The notes: generated by a model not told the origin, from the sequence alone. A stretch of DNA of 64,000 bases from Mesorhizobium sp. B2-1-1 (GCF_006442975.2 NZ_CP083954.1:2487501-2551500); one strand, 5' to 3'. Shown: positions 17,752 to 26,269, counted from the stretch's first letter. Program-made: numbers and translations.

Positions 17752-17948
17752 TCAGTCAATGACGATGGGATCGGGGGCCACGTCGCAGAGCCGCTCGCCG
17801 CCGCCTTCGGTGACGCTGGGGTCCTGACAGATGATGAGATCGAAGCCGGCCTTGCCATGCGTTGTCTCACGTCGGCCAGGCGCTGCGCGTATTCCGCCTT
17901 GCTGAACCCGCCCGACGCGTCCAAAGCCGTTTTCCTTCCTGCCCTCAT
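17752..17948 (-). pseudogene. Remnant of a second M24-fold gene (large internal deletion plus frameshift)
   Basis: In one leftward frame the peptide GFSKAEYAQRLADVRQRMA matches the N-terminus of the EutD/creatinase family (compare FSRSEYADRLAKTRKAMA in EutD). One frame over it continues as KAGFDLIICQDPS (compare KGVDLLIVSDPS), then passes at once into VTEGGGERLCDVAPDPIVID and a stop, which resembles the extreme C-terminus of the family (ITETGVECLANVPRKLVV). About 300 residues of the middle are missing, and a frameshift follows QRMA. It lies just upstream of the intact M24-fold gene on the same strand, so it is probably a decayed duplicate. Confidence 0.65.
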
Positions 17949-18167
17949 CCAAATGCGGTTCGTATCCGCATCGAGAAAGCACATCTTAATTGTGCACAAC
18001 TTGCGCATCACAAAGCCGCACAATCAAGCTCTATGGCGATTTTTCCAGATTCGTACAGTGCGTCTTGCGATATGTCCAGATGAGTTGTATACGTCTTAGT
18101 GCGCTTGACGCGATGGTGGAGAAACGTCGTTCGAGCCGACAACTATCGAAGAAGAAAAGGGGAATGC
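17949..18167. other. Upstream region of the second Ehu-like operon
   Basis: AT-richer non-coding stretch between the M24 remnant and the binding-protein gene. It holds a GTATAC palindrome in TTGTATACG (18085-18093), the kind of core that FCD-type GntR proteins often bind, and ends in GGGGA ahead of the ATG at 18168. No open frame here looks real. Confidence 0.4.
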
Positions 18168-19037
18168 ATGTTCACGTCACAGATATCCCGCCGCGCGCTC
18201 GTGAAGGCCGCAGCCTGTCTTGCGCTCGCCGCGACCGCATTCACGTCACTGCCGGCCCATGCCGAAACGACGCTGGAACGCGCCAAGAAGGACGGCTATA
18301 TCCGCGTCGGCTTCGCCAATGAGGCGCCGTTCGGTTTCGCCACGCCTGACGGCAAATTGACCGGCGAAGCGCCGGAAGTCGCCAAGGCGGTGCTCGCCAA
18401 GATGGGCATTGCGCAGGTCGACGGCGTGCTGACCGAATTCGGCTCGCTCATTCCGGGTCTCAAGGCCGGCCGCTTCGACATCATCGCCGCCGGCATGTTC
18501 ATCAATCCCAAGCGCTGCGCCGAGATCAATTTTTCCGAACCGTCCTATGGCATCGGCCAGGCCATGCTGGTCGCGAAGGGCAATCCGAAAGGCGTGAAGG
18601 ACTATTCGAGCATCAAGGACAATCCCGATCTCAAGCTCGCCGTGATGGCGGGCGCCGTCGAGGGGGGATATGCGAAGGACGCCGGCGTTGCCCAAGGACA
18701 AGTCGTTTCCTTGCCCGACCAATCCAGCCTGGTCGCGGCGGTCCAGTCTGGCCGTGCCGATGCTGCCGCGCTAACCGCGCTCTCGATCGCCGACATGGCC
18801 AAGAAGGCCGATGGCGTCGAATCGACCAAGCCCTTCGGTGAAGTTGCCGGCAAGTCGGTGAAGGGCCATGGCGGCTTCGGCTTCCGCAAGGAGGACACCG
18901 ATCTGCAGGAAGCGTTCAACGCCGAACTGAAGAAGTTCCTCGGTACGCCGGAGCATATCGCGCTGGTCGAGCCGCTCGGCTTCGGCAAGGATTATCTGCC
19001 GAACAAGTCGACTGCAGAGCTCTGCAAGGGCGAATAA
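18168..19037 (+). CDS. Periplasmic solute-binding protein, EhuB-like (second copy)
   Basis: A 289-residue receptor of the polar amino acid/ectoine family. The signal peptide contains a twin-arginine-like SRRALVK and ends near PAHAE. The mature part matches the S. meliloti ectoine receptor EhuB in spacing of pocket residues (numbering from memory): Glu21 and Phe24 in ANEAPF, position 60 is Phe in LTEFGS, Phe80 and Arg85 in MFINPKRC. The aromatic box suits a zwitterionic or quaternary ligand, yet it differs from the second EhuB in this window (Tyr at 24 and 60). The ATG at 18168 has GGGGA upstream. It heads a transporter operon divergent from the M24-soxBDAG operon, so a betaine- or creatine-like ligand is as likely as ectoine. 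Confidence 0.85.
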   Translation: MFTSQISRRALVKAAACLALAATAFTSLPAHAETTLERAKKDGYIRVGFANEAPFGFATPDGKLTGEAPEVAKAVLAKMGIAQVDGVLTEFGSLIPGLKAGRFDIIAAGMFINPKRCAEINFSEPSYGIGQAMLVAKGNPKGVKDYSSIKDNPDLKLAVMAGAVEGGYAKDAGVAQGQVVSLPDQSSLVAAVQSGRADAAALTALSIADMAKKADGVESTKPFGEVAGKSVKGHGGFGFRKEDTDLQEAFNAELKKFLGTPEHIALVEPLGFGKDYLPNKSTAELCKGE

Positions 19038-19050
19038 ATTCCCAACTGCT

Positions 19051-19080
19051 GGGCGGCGTGAAAACGCCGCCCTCTTTTTT
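19051..19080 (+). terminator. Intrinsic terminator/attenuator after the EhuB-like gene
   Basis: Perfect 8-base arms GGGCGGCG and CGCCGCCC with a TGAAAA loop, followed by TCTTTTTT. It lies between the binding-protein gene and the first permease, where partial termination would keep the binding protein in excess. Confidence 0.85.
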
Positions 19081-19094
19081 CCTCGGAGAAGCAG

Positions 19095-19823
19095 ATGGGT
19101 ATCCGCACGCTCGTTGCCATGCTGGTCGTTTCGCTGGCCGTGATCGCGGCGCTGGCGACGCAGGAGACATACAGGCTGTTCCTACCGGGACTATTGCAGG
19201 GTGCCGTCCTGACGATCGAGATCGCCGTCCTCGGCAGCCTGCTGGCGGTCGTGATGGGGGTGCTCGCCGCGCTGGCGCGCATGTATGGTCCGGCGCCCCT
19301 CAGATGGCTGGCGACGGTCTATGTCGAAATCTTTCGCGGCACCTCGGCGCTGGTGCAATTGTTCTGGCTGTTTTTCGTGCTGCCGCAATTCGGGGTCACG
19401 CTCGACGCGTTTCCCGTCGCGGTGCTGGCGCTTGGCTTGAATGTCGGCGCCTATGGATCCGAATGCGTGCGCGGCGCAATCCAGTCGGTCGCGCGCGGCC
19501 AATGGGAGGCGGGAACGGCGCTCAACATGAGCCGCGCGCAAATGCTGCGCCGGATCATCCTGCCCCAAGCCTTCGTCGCCATGATCCCGCCCTGGGGCAA
19601 TCTGTTCATCGAGCTTTTGAAATCGACGGCGCTGGTTTCGCTGATCACGCTCACGGACCTCGCCTTCAAGGCGCAGCAGATGAACCAGAACACCTTCAAG
19701 ACCATTCCTATCTTCACGCTGGTGCTGTTGATGTATCTCGCCATGTCGCTCACCGTTTCTATCGGCATGCGGCTTCTCGAAAGGCGGGCCTCGCTCGGTC
19801 TGGCGCGGGGGAGGGCGGCGTGA
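19095..19823 (+). CDS. Amino-acid/ectoine-type ABC permease, EhuC-like
   Basis: A 242-residue HisM-type inner-membrane permease with the N-terminal AVLTIEIAVLGSLLAVVMGV segment, the EIFRGTSALVQLFW motif and the cytoplasmic coupling helix region RGQWEAGTALNMSRAQ. It follows the attenuator by 14 bases, behind GGAGAAG, and its stop overlaps the next permease start as GTGA. Pairs with the following gene to form the membrane channel. Confidence 0.92.
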   Translation: MGIRTLVAMLVVSLAVIAALATQETYRLFLPGLLQGAVLTIEIAVLGSLLAVVMGVLAALARMYGPAPLRWLATVYVEIFRGTSALVQLFWLFFVLPQFGVTLDAFPVAVLALGLNVGAYGSECVRGAIQSVARGQWEAGTALNMSRAQMLRRIILPQAFVAMIPPWGNLFIELLKSTALVSLITLTDLAFKAQQMNQNTFKTIPIFTLVLLMYLAMSLTVSIGMRLLERRASLGLARGRAA

Positions 19824-20479
19824 TCTGGGATTGGAGTTTTGCCGCCGAGATCCTGCCGGTGCTCGCACGCGCCGCCGTCGTCTCGATCGAGGCGACGCTG
19901 CTCGGCTTCGTCATCGCGGCTTTGCTCGGGCTGGTCCTCGCGGTAATCCGTATCGCGGTGCCCTGGACCGGCTGGACGATCTCGGTGCTGGTCGAACTGA
20001 TCCGCTCGACGCCGCTGCTCATCCAGATCTTCTTCCTCTATTTCGTCTTTCCGAAATTCGGCGTCGTGCTCGACGCATTCACGGCCGGCGTTCTGGCCAT
20101 CGGCATTCACTACGCCGCCTATTGCTCGGAAGTCTACCGCGCGGGCTTCGACAACATCCATCGCGGCCAGTGGGAAGCCTCGATCGCACTCAACCTCTCC
20201 TCCTGGACGACCTTTCGCGACATCATCATCCCGCAGGCGATACCGCCGATCGTGCCGGCGCTCGGCAACTATCTCGTCGCGCTGTTCAAGGAGACGCCGC
20301 TGCTGTCGGCCATCGCCGTGCTGGAACTCATGCAGACGGCCAAGATCATCGGCTCCGAGACTTTCCGCTACACCGAACCGATCACGCTGGTCGGCCTGTT
20401 CTTCCTGGCCATGAGCCTGGTTTCGGCCGCGCTCATCCGTGCCCTCGAACGCCTGCTCAACCGAAGGACCGCGCGATGA
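19820..20479 (+). CDS. Amino-acid/ectoine-type ABC permease, EhuD-like
   Basis: A 219-residue HisQ/HisM-type permease, with ELIRSTPLLIQIFFLYFVF and RGQWEASIALNLSSW motifs. Start is GTG at 19820, overlapping the previous stop as GTGA; a longer open frame upstream is only the shadow of the preceding gene. It overlaps the ATPase gene as ATGA. Confidence 0.92.
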   Translation: MIWDWSFAAEILPVLARAAVVSIEATLLGFVIAALLGLVLAVIRIAVPWTGWTISVLVELIRSTPLLIQIFFLYFVFPKFGVVLDAFTAGVLAIGIHYAAYCSEVYRAGFDNIHRGQWEASIALNLSSWTTFRDIIIPQAIPPIVPALGNYLVALFKETPLLSAIAVLELMQTAKIIGSETFRYTEPITLVGLFFLAMSLVSAALIRALERLLNRRTAR

Positions 20480-21255
20480 CCGAACAACCGATGGTCCGTT
20501 TCGACAATGTCTCGAAGCGTTATGGCGCGCTCACCGTGCTCGACGGGCTGAACCTTGAAATCGCGCGCGGCGAGAAGGTTTCCGTCATCGGACCGTCCGG
20601 TTCCGGCAAGACCACGGTCTTGCGCATGCTGATGACGCTGGAGACGATCAATGACGGCGTCATCTGGGTCGAAGGCGAGCCACTGACGCATATGAAGCAA
20701 GGCGGAAAGCTGGTGCCCGCCAATCTTGCCCACATCCGCCGCATCCGGGCGAAGATCGGCATGGTGTTCCAGTCTTTCAACCTGTTTCCACACATGACGG
20801 CGATGGCCAATTGCATCGAGGCGCCGATGACCGTGCTTGGCATGAAGCGGGCCGATGCCGAGGCACGGGCGGCCGAGCTTCTCGACATGGTCGGGCTGTC
20901 GCAGAAGAAGGATCATTATCCTTCACAGCTTTCCGGCGGCCAGCAACAGCGCGTCGCCATTGCCAGGGCGCTGGCGATGCGGCCCAAGATAATGCTGTTC
21001 GACGAGGTGACGTCCGCGCTCGATCCGGAACTTGTCGGCGAAGTGCTGCAAGTGATAAGGCAAATCGGCCGCGAGCATGATCTGACGATGCTCATGGTCA
21101 CCCACCAGATGGGCTTCGCCAAGGAATTTTCCGATCGCGTCTGCTTCTTCTATCAGGGCAAAATTTGCGAGCAGGGGCCGCCGGCAGAGCTTTTCGGCGC
21201 ACCCAAGAATGAGCGGACGCGACAGTTCCTGCACGCTGTCCTGGAGGCTGGATGA
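20476..21255 (+). CDS. Amino-acid/ectoine-type ABC ATPase, EhuA-like
   Basis: A 259-residue ATPase of the polar amino acid family. Walker [10 protein letters not shown], the Q-loop MVFQSFNLFPHM, the signature LSGGQQQRV, Walker [15 protein letters not shown] and the switch His in MVTHQMGFA are all present. It energises the transporter encoded by the three genes before it. Its stop overlaps the GntR gene as ATGA, so the regulator is in the same transcript. Confidence 0.94.
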   Translation: MTEQPMVRFDNVSKRYGALTVLDGLNLEIARGEKVSVIGPSGSGKTTVLRMLMTLETINDGVIWVEGEPLTHMKQGGKLVPANLAHIRRIRAKIGMVFQSFNLFPHMTAMANCIEAPMTVLGMKRADAEARAAELLDMVGLSQKKDHYPSQLSGGQQQRVAIARALAMRPKIMLFDEVTSALDPELVGEVLQVIRQIGREHDLTMLMVTHQMGFAKEFSDRVCFFYQGKICEQGPPAELFGAPKNERTRQFLHAVLEAG

Positions 21256-21977
21256 CGCTTGATACGGATGCCTCGGCCAAGACCGTGCCGCCTTCGCGTC
21301 CGCTTTCGGCGCGCGAACGGTTCGAACGCATCTACCTGATCCTGCGCGACCGTATCTGCCTTCTCGATTATCCGCCGGGGAGCCGGCTCTCCGAGGAAGA
21401 ACTCGCCCAGGAATTCGAGATCAGCCGCACACCGGTCCGACGCGTGCTGGCGCGGCTCGAGGCCGAAGGGCTTGTGCAATCGATCCACGGCGTCGGTACG
21501 ATCGTTACCGACGTCGACATCGAGGAGTTGCAGCAGGTCTATCATCTGCGACTGGAACTCGCGCTGCTTGTCGGCAAGCTTTCGCCAATTCCCCGAACGG
21601 CGGTCGACCTCGATCGCATCCGAGCGCTCATCGCGCGCTGCGATTCCGATATGCTCAACCCGGATCAGCGTGCCTTTCTGCAGCTGAACATGGACTTCTT
21701 CACTGAACTGTCCGGCATGACCGGGAACCAGCCCCTGCGCGAAATAAGCGAAAGACTGTATTTTCAGGTTGCGCGCGTAGTCCTCAAGATGATGCCGCAA
21801 CTCGGCCTTGTGGAGGAGTTCACGGCCTTCCGGCGCGAAATGGAGGAAGTGCTGGCCGCGGCGGAAATCGGGGATTGGGAATCGATCGGGCACATCAGGC
21901 GAGCCCATATCTCGATGAGCTTTCGGCGCATGGTGCGCCATGCCGGCCGACATGATGAATTTGACGGCAAGACCTGA
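21252..21977 (+). CDS. GntR-family transcriptional regulator (FCD type)
   Basis: A 241-residue regulator with a winged helix-turn-helix at about residues 20-90 (RIYLILRDRICLLDYPPGSR, SRTPVRRVLARLEAEGLV) and an all-helical effector domain. Translationally coupled to the transporter ATPase, so it most likely controls this operon and perhaps the divergent M24-soxBDAG operon. The recognition helix has RRVLARL where most relatives have REAL, a modest change. Confidence 0.88.
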   Translation: MTLDTDASAKTVPPSRPLSARERFERIYLILRDRICLLDYPPGSRLSEEELAQEFEISRTPVRRVLARLEAEGLVQSIHGVGTIVTDVDIEELQQVYHLRLELALLVGKLSPIPRTAVDLDRIRALIARCDSDMLNPDQRAFLQLNMDFFTELSGMTGNQPLREISERLYFQVARVVLKMMPQLGLVEEFTAFRREMEEVLAAAEIGDWESIGHIRRAHISMSFRRMVRHAGRHDEFDGKT

Positions 21978-22045
21978 CGGTCGTCCTTTGGCACGGTGAC
22001 GCAGCTTGTCATCCCGGCGCCGAGAAGCGCTGCTGCTCCGTCCTC

Positions 22046-23152
22046 TTATTTAGGGTGCCGCCGTTCAGCCACGGCATCAGGCACCACCACCAGCTTGCCG
22101 ACGAAATCCTTGGCGATGAAATCGGCTTGGGCGCGGTGGAAATCGGAAAGTCTGTAGACGCCGCCGACCAGCGGCCGGATCTTGTCTTCCTCGATATAGC
22201 GCACGATACGGCGGAAATCCGCGCGTGTGCCCTGGCTCGAGCCGTGGAGCTGAAGCTGCTTGAGATACATGGTCCTGAGATCGAGCTGGACGACCGGGCC
22301 GGCGATCGCGCCTGCGGTGGTGTAGCGGCCCTCGGGCCTCAGGATGCGCAACAGATCGTTGAAGATCGCGCCGCCGACAAGGTCGGCCACGACGTCGATG
22401 GGCTGGCCGCCGGTCGCCTTGATCACGGCTTGCGGCAGGTCGGCCACGCCACGGGTGATCACGGCTTCGGCGCCGATGTCGAGCACTGCCTGCTCCTTGC
22501 CCTTGCCGACGACGGCATAGGGAATGGCTCCGCGCGCCCGCGCCAATTGCACGATGCCGGAGCCGACGCCGCCCGAGGCGCCGGTGACCAGCACGCGTTC
22601 GCCGGCCTTGAGCCCTGCACGTTCCAGCATCTGCTCGCCGGTGAGATAGGCGCAGCAGAAGGTGGCGAGTTCGACATCGCTCAAGTCAGTGTCGACGACA
22701 TGGGCGTTCTCGGCCGGTACAGCCTGGTATTCGGCGTAACCGCCGTCGCGGCCGTGACCCATATAGTCAATGTCGGCGAGCGAATCGTCGTCGCGATTGT
22801 AGATCGAGAAATCGACCATCACTCGTTCGCCGATGCGTTCCGGCGAGACCCCTGCGCCAACGGCAGCGACGGTGCCGACCGTGTCGGTGCCCTGGATACG
22901 CGGAAAGGTCAGGGTGTTGCCCTGGCGCCGCCATGTCGACACGGCCCCTGCGTCCTCCTCCGTGCCATAGGCGCCCTGGCGAACCCAGACGTCGGTGTTG
23001 TTCATGCCGCAGGCGCTGACCTTGACCAGCACTTCGCCGGCGGCGGGCACAGGCACTTTCACGTCGGTGCGGTAGACGAGCTTTTCCGGGCCGCCGTGGC
23101 CGGTAAGCTGCACGGCCGCCATGGTGGCGGGGAGGGTGGGATGAGAGGTCAT
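22046..23152 (-). CDS. Zinc-type/quinone-oxidoreductase-like alcohol dehydrogenase
   Basis: Medium-chain dehydrogenase/reductase of 368 residues. GroES-like N-terminal domain (ACGMNNTDVWVRQGAYG; the usual catalytic Cys and His pattern is only partly kept), then a Rossmann motif VLVTGASGGVGSGIVQLA. It resembles NADPH quinone oxidoreductases more than zinc alcohol dehydrogenases. The ATG at 23152 with GGAAGTG upstream is preferred; a longer open frame reads into a palindromic repeat. It is downstream of doeD on the same strand but separated by that repeat. A role in ectoine breakdown is not established. Confidence 0.82.
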   Translation of the reverse strand: MTSHPTLPATMAAVQLTGHGGPEKLVYRTDVKVPVPAAGEVLVKVSACGMNNTDVWVRQGAYGTEEDAGAVSTWRRQGNTLTFPRIQGTDTVGTVAAVGAGVSPERIGERVMVDFSIYNRDDDSLADIDYMGHGRDGGYAEYQAVPAENAHVVDTDLSDVELATFCCAYLTGEQMLERAGLKAGERVLVTGASGGVGSGIVQLARARGAIPYAVVGKGKEQAVLDIGAEAVITRGVADLPQAVIKATGGQPIDVVADLVGGAIFNDLLRILRPEGRYTTAGAIAGPVVQLDLRTMYLKQLQLHGSSQGTRADFRRIVRYIEEDKIRPLVGGVYRLSDFHRAQADFIAKDFVGKLVVVPDAVAERRHPK

Positions 23153-23180
23153 CGCGTTCACTTCCGAATACTTGTAGGTG

Positions 23181-23252
23181 GCGCTGCCCCTCACCTTTAC
23201 CCTCTCTCCGTGAACGACGAGAAGGTGCCGGCAGGCGGATGAGGGGCAGCGC
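23181..23252. repeat. Rhizobial-type palindromic intergenic repeat
   Basis: Perfect 13-base outer arms GCGCTGCCCCTCA and TGAGGGGCAGCGC enclose a second imperfect pair (ACCTTTACCCTCTC with GAGAAGGTG). The same GGATGAGGGGCAGCGC core recurs at 30338, so it is a dispersed repeat family. It fills most of the gap between doeD and the oxidoreductase gene. Confidence 0.75.
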
Positions 23253-23264
23253 CGATCTCGGCAA

Positions 23265-24644
23265 TTAGAGATTGGCGAACACGCTCTTCACGGCATCGGC
23301 GGTCTTGGCCACCACGGTGTCAGCCTCCTCGCGCGTCAGGCAAAGCGGCGGGGCGAAGCCCAAAATGTCGCCCTGCGGCATGGCGCGGCCGATGACCCCG
23401 CTTGCGGCGAGGGTCGTGGCGATCTGCGGTCCGATCTTCTGCGCCGGATCGAAGAACACACGGTCGTCCTTGTCGGCGACGAACTCGACCGCCGCCAGCA
23501 TGCCGTCGCCGCGCACCTCGCCGACGTTTTTGTGGCCGCCGACGGCCTTGGTCAATTCGGCGCGGAAATAGGCGCCGGTCTCGCCGGCATTCCTCACCAG
23601 ATCCATCTCATCGATCAGTTCGAGGTTGGCCACACCCGCGGCGACGCAGATCGGATGCGCCGAATAGGTCCAGCCGTGCCCCAGCGAGCCGAGCTTGTCG
23701 GAGCCCTGCACCAGAACCTGCCACATCTTGTCGGCGACGATGACGCCCGACAGCGGCGCGTAGGCGGAGGTCAGGCCCTTGGCAATGGTGATCAGGTCCG
23801 GCTTGATGCCGTAATGGTCGGAGCCGAACATGGTGCCCAGCCGGCCGAAGCCCGTCACCACTTCGTCGGCGACCAGGAGCACGTCGTACTTCTTCAGCAC
23901 CGCCTGGATTTTCTCCCAGTAGCCGGCGGGCGGCGGCACGATGCCGCCAGTGCCGAGGATCGGCTCGCCGATGAAGGCGGCGACGGTCTCGGGGCCTTCG
24001 GCCAGGATCATCTCTTCCAGCTTGTCGGCGCAATGCTGCGAGAACTGCTCCTCGCTCATCGAGCGGTCGGCGCGGCGGAAATAGTAGGGCGCCTCTGTGT
24101 GCAGGATCGGCGCGCGCGGCAAGTCGAAGGCATTGTGGAAAAGATCGAGCCCGGTCAGCGATCCCGTCATGATGCCGGAGCCGTGATAGCCGCGCCAGCG
24201 CGAGATGATCTTCTTCTTCTCCGGGCGGCCAAGCACGTTGTTGTAGTACCAGATCAGCTTGATGTTGGTTTCGTTGGCATCCGAACCGGAGAGGCCGAAA
24301 TAGACCCTCGACATGCCCTTCGGCGCACGGTCGATGATCATCTTCGACAGCGTGATCGAGGCCTCGGTGCCGTGGCCGACATAGGCGTGGTAATAGGCGA
24401 GGTTCGTGGCCTGGGCGGCGATGGCGTCAGCGATCTTCTGGCGGCCATAGCCGACATTGACGCAGTAGAGGCCGGCGAAGGCATCGATACTTTTTCTGCC
24501 GTTGCTGTCCCAGACGGTGACGCCTTCACCGCCGGCCATGATGCGCGTCGGCGATTCACCGCGCGCGTGGGTGCCCATATGCGTCGAGGGATGGAAGAAG
24601 TGATCACGATCCCAGGCGGCGAGTTCGTTGGACTGGTCGAGCAT
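23265..24644 (-). CDS. doeD: L-2,4-diaminobutyrate transaminase (ectoine catabolism)
   Basis: Class III PLP-dependent aminotransferase of 459 residues. The PLP lysine lies in LITIAKGLTSAYAPL, the Asp of the cofactor ring site in LLVADEVVTGFGRLG, and the phosphate-binding GSDANETN is present. The ATG at 24644 has AAGGAG upstream. It lies downstream of doeC on the same strand beside a full ectoine catabolic locus, where the Atf/DoeD enzyme converts L-2,4-diaminobutyrate to aspartate semialdehyde. By sequence alone it could also be a general omega-aminotransferase; the neighbourhood makes the specific call likely. Confidence 0.87.
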   Translation of the reverse strand: MLDQSNELAAWDRDHFFHPSTHMGTHARGESPTRIMAGGEGVTVWDSNGRKSIDAFAGLYCVNVGYGRQKIADAIAAQATNLAYYHAYVGHGTEASITLSKMIIDRAPKGMSRVYFGLSGSDANETNIKLIWYYNNVLGRPEKKKIISRWRGYHGSGIMTGSLTGLDLFHNAFDLPRAPILHTEAPYYFRRADRSMSEEQFSQHCADKLEEMILAEGPETVAAFIGEPILGTGGIVPPPAGYWEKIQAVLKKYDVLLVADEVVTGFGRLGTMFGSDHYGIKPDLITIAKGLTSAYAPLSGVIVADKMWQVLVQGSDKLGSLGHGWTYSAHPICVAAGVANLELIDEMDLVRNAGETGAYFRAELTKAVGGHKNVGEVRGDGMLAAVEFVADKDDRVFFDPAQKIGPQIATTLAASGVIGRAMPQGDILGFAPPLCLTREEADTVVAKTADAVKSVFANL

Positions 24645-24676
24645 TCTTTTGACTCCTTGAGGAACGTGGACGCGGC

Positions 24677-26173
24677 TTAAGCGACGTCCAGGCAAAGATA
24701 TTTGAGATCGGTGAAAGCTTCGAGCCCCTGACGCGAACCCTCGCGGCCAATGCCGGACTGCTTGACGCCGCCGAACGGGATCGGCGCACCGGTGATCTTG
24801 ACGCGGTTGATGGCGACCATGCCGTAGTCCAGCGCCCTGCCCAGGCGCTGCTGGCGGGCGCCGTTCTCGGTCACGACATAGGCGACCAGACCATATTCGG
24901 AGGCGTTGGCGCGCGCGGTCACCTCGTCCTCGCTGTCGAACGGCGTCACGGCTGCGACCGGACCAAACGTTTCTTCGCGCATGATCAGTGCCTCGTCAGA
25001 TACGTCAGCCAGCAGCGTCGGCTGGTAAAACAACGGGCCGGCCTGGTGCCTTCTGCCGCCGGCGAGGCAGCGGGCGCCATGGGCGAGCGCGTCGGTGACC
25101 TGCTCCTCGACCTTCTTGACGGCGCGCTCATGCATCAGCGGGCCGATGTCGCTTTCGTCGGCAAGGCCATTGCCGGTCCGCAGCGCCTCGATGCGCTTGG
25201 CGAAGGCGGCGCAGAAACGATCGTAGATCGGCCGCTGGACATAGATGCGGTTGGCCGCGAGGCAGTCCTGGCCGGACGTGGCGAATTTGGCGTCGACGGC
25301 GATGCGCACGGCCTTGTCGAGATCGGCGTCGGCAAAGACGATCAGCGGCGCGTGGCCGCCAAGCTCCATAACCAGCCGCTTCATCGTCGGCGCGCTCTGG
25401 GCCGCGATCAGCCTGCCGATCTCGGTCGAACCGGTGAAACTCATGGCGCGCACGCGCGGGTCCTCGCACATTCGCCCGACTATGATCGACGCCTTGCCAG
25501 TGACGACGTTGAAGACGCCGGCGGGCAGGCCGGCGCGCTCGCCGAGTTCGGCCAGCGCCAGCGCCGAGAGCGGCGTTTCCGAAGAGGGGTGCGCGACGAT
25601 GGTGCAACCGGCGGCAAGGGCCGCAGCCGCCTTGCGGGTCAGCATGGCGGACGGGAAGTTCCACGGCGTCACGACGCCGACGACGCCGAGCGGCTCGCGC
25701 CGCACCGTCATTTCCGCCTTCGCCAGATGGCTAGTTACGCTTTCGGCGTTGAGGCGCTTTGCTTCCTCGGCATACCATTCGACGAAAGAGGCGGCATAAT
25801 CGATCTCACCGAGCGATTCCTTCAAGGGCTTGCCCTGTTCCAGCGTCATCAGCAGAGCGAGATCGTCTTTCGCGGCTATGATGAGGTCGAACCATTTGCG
25901 CAGGATTTTCGAGCGCTCCTGCGGCAACAGCGCCCGCCAGGCAGGGAAAGCGCGCGCCGCCGCGTCGATCGCACTTGCCGTCTGGCGGCCATCGAGCGCG
26001 GCGACAAAGGCCACCGTGGCGCCGGTCGCCGGGTCGGTGACCTCGAAGCTCTCCGCCGCCTCGCTTGCCGTCCAGTGCCCGTCGACATAGGCAAGCTCGC
26101 GCAGCAGCCGGCGGTCGGCGAGGCGGTCGAGCGCCTCATGGCGGTGCGAACGGGCAAAGTGCGCGGACATCAT
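24677..26173 (-). CDS. doeC: Aspartate-semialdehyde dehydrogenase of ectoine catabolism (ALDH family)
   Basis: GabD-type aldehyde dehydrogenase of 498 residues. Motifs: VTPWNFPSAM, FTGSTEIG, the Glu of MELGGHAPL, the catalytic Cys of SGQDCLAANR, ETFGPVAAV and PFGGVKQSGIGREGS. Of two adjacent ATG codons the first (26173) is taken because GGGAG precedes it. In ectoine degradation the Ssd/DoeC enzyme oxidises aspartate semialdehyde to aspartate. It is the first gene of the leftward doeC-doeD unit, behind a 19-base palindrome. A succinate-semialdehyde dehydrogenase role is the alternative. Confidence 0.87.
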   Translation of the reverse strand: MMSAHFARSHRHEALDRLADRRLLRELAYVDGHWTASEAAESFEVTDPATGATVAFVAALDGRQTASAIDAAARAFPAWRALLPQERSKILRKWFDLIIAAKDDLALLMTLEQGKPLKESLGEIDYAASFVEWYAEEAKRLNAESVTSHLAKAEMTVRREPLGVVGVVTPWNFPSAMLTRKAAAALAAGCTIVAHPSSETPLSALALAELGERAGLPAGVFNVVTGKASIIVGRMCEDPRVRAMSFTGSTEIGRLIAAQSAPTMKRLVMELGGHAPLIVFADADLDKAVRIAVDAKFATSGQDCLAANRIYVQRPIYDRFCAAFAKRIEALRTGNGLADESDIGPLMHERAVKKVEEQVTDALAHGARCLAGGRRHQAGPLFYQPTLLADVSDEALIMREETFGPVAAVTPFDSEDEVTARANASEYGLVAYVVTENGARQQRLGRALDYGMVAINRVKITGAPIPFGGVKQSGIGREGSRQGLEAFTDLKYLCLDVA

Positions 26174-26250
26174 CGATTGCTCCCGATTGGGGTGATGCCG
26201 CAAGACTAGGGGCGTCGGCGCGAAGGATGAGGCTGTTTAGGTGCAGCTAT

Positions 26251-26269
26251 ATAGAGAGATTCTCTCTAT
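26251..26269. promoter_or_regulatory. Perfect 19-base palindrome upstream of doeC
   Basis: ATAGAGAGA and TCTCTCTAT arms flank a single T, 78 bases upstream of the doeC start. AT-rich in a GC-rich region. Lrp/AsnC proteins bind such sites, and an AsnC-type gene is the nearest regulator, so it is a candidate DoeX/AsnC operator. Confidence 0.55.

Noticed and set aside
22055..23242. Rightward 395-codon frame opposite the oxidoreductase
   Set aside because: Antisense shadow with no recognisable domain.
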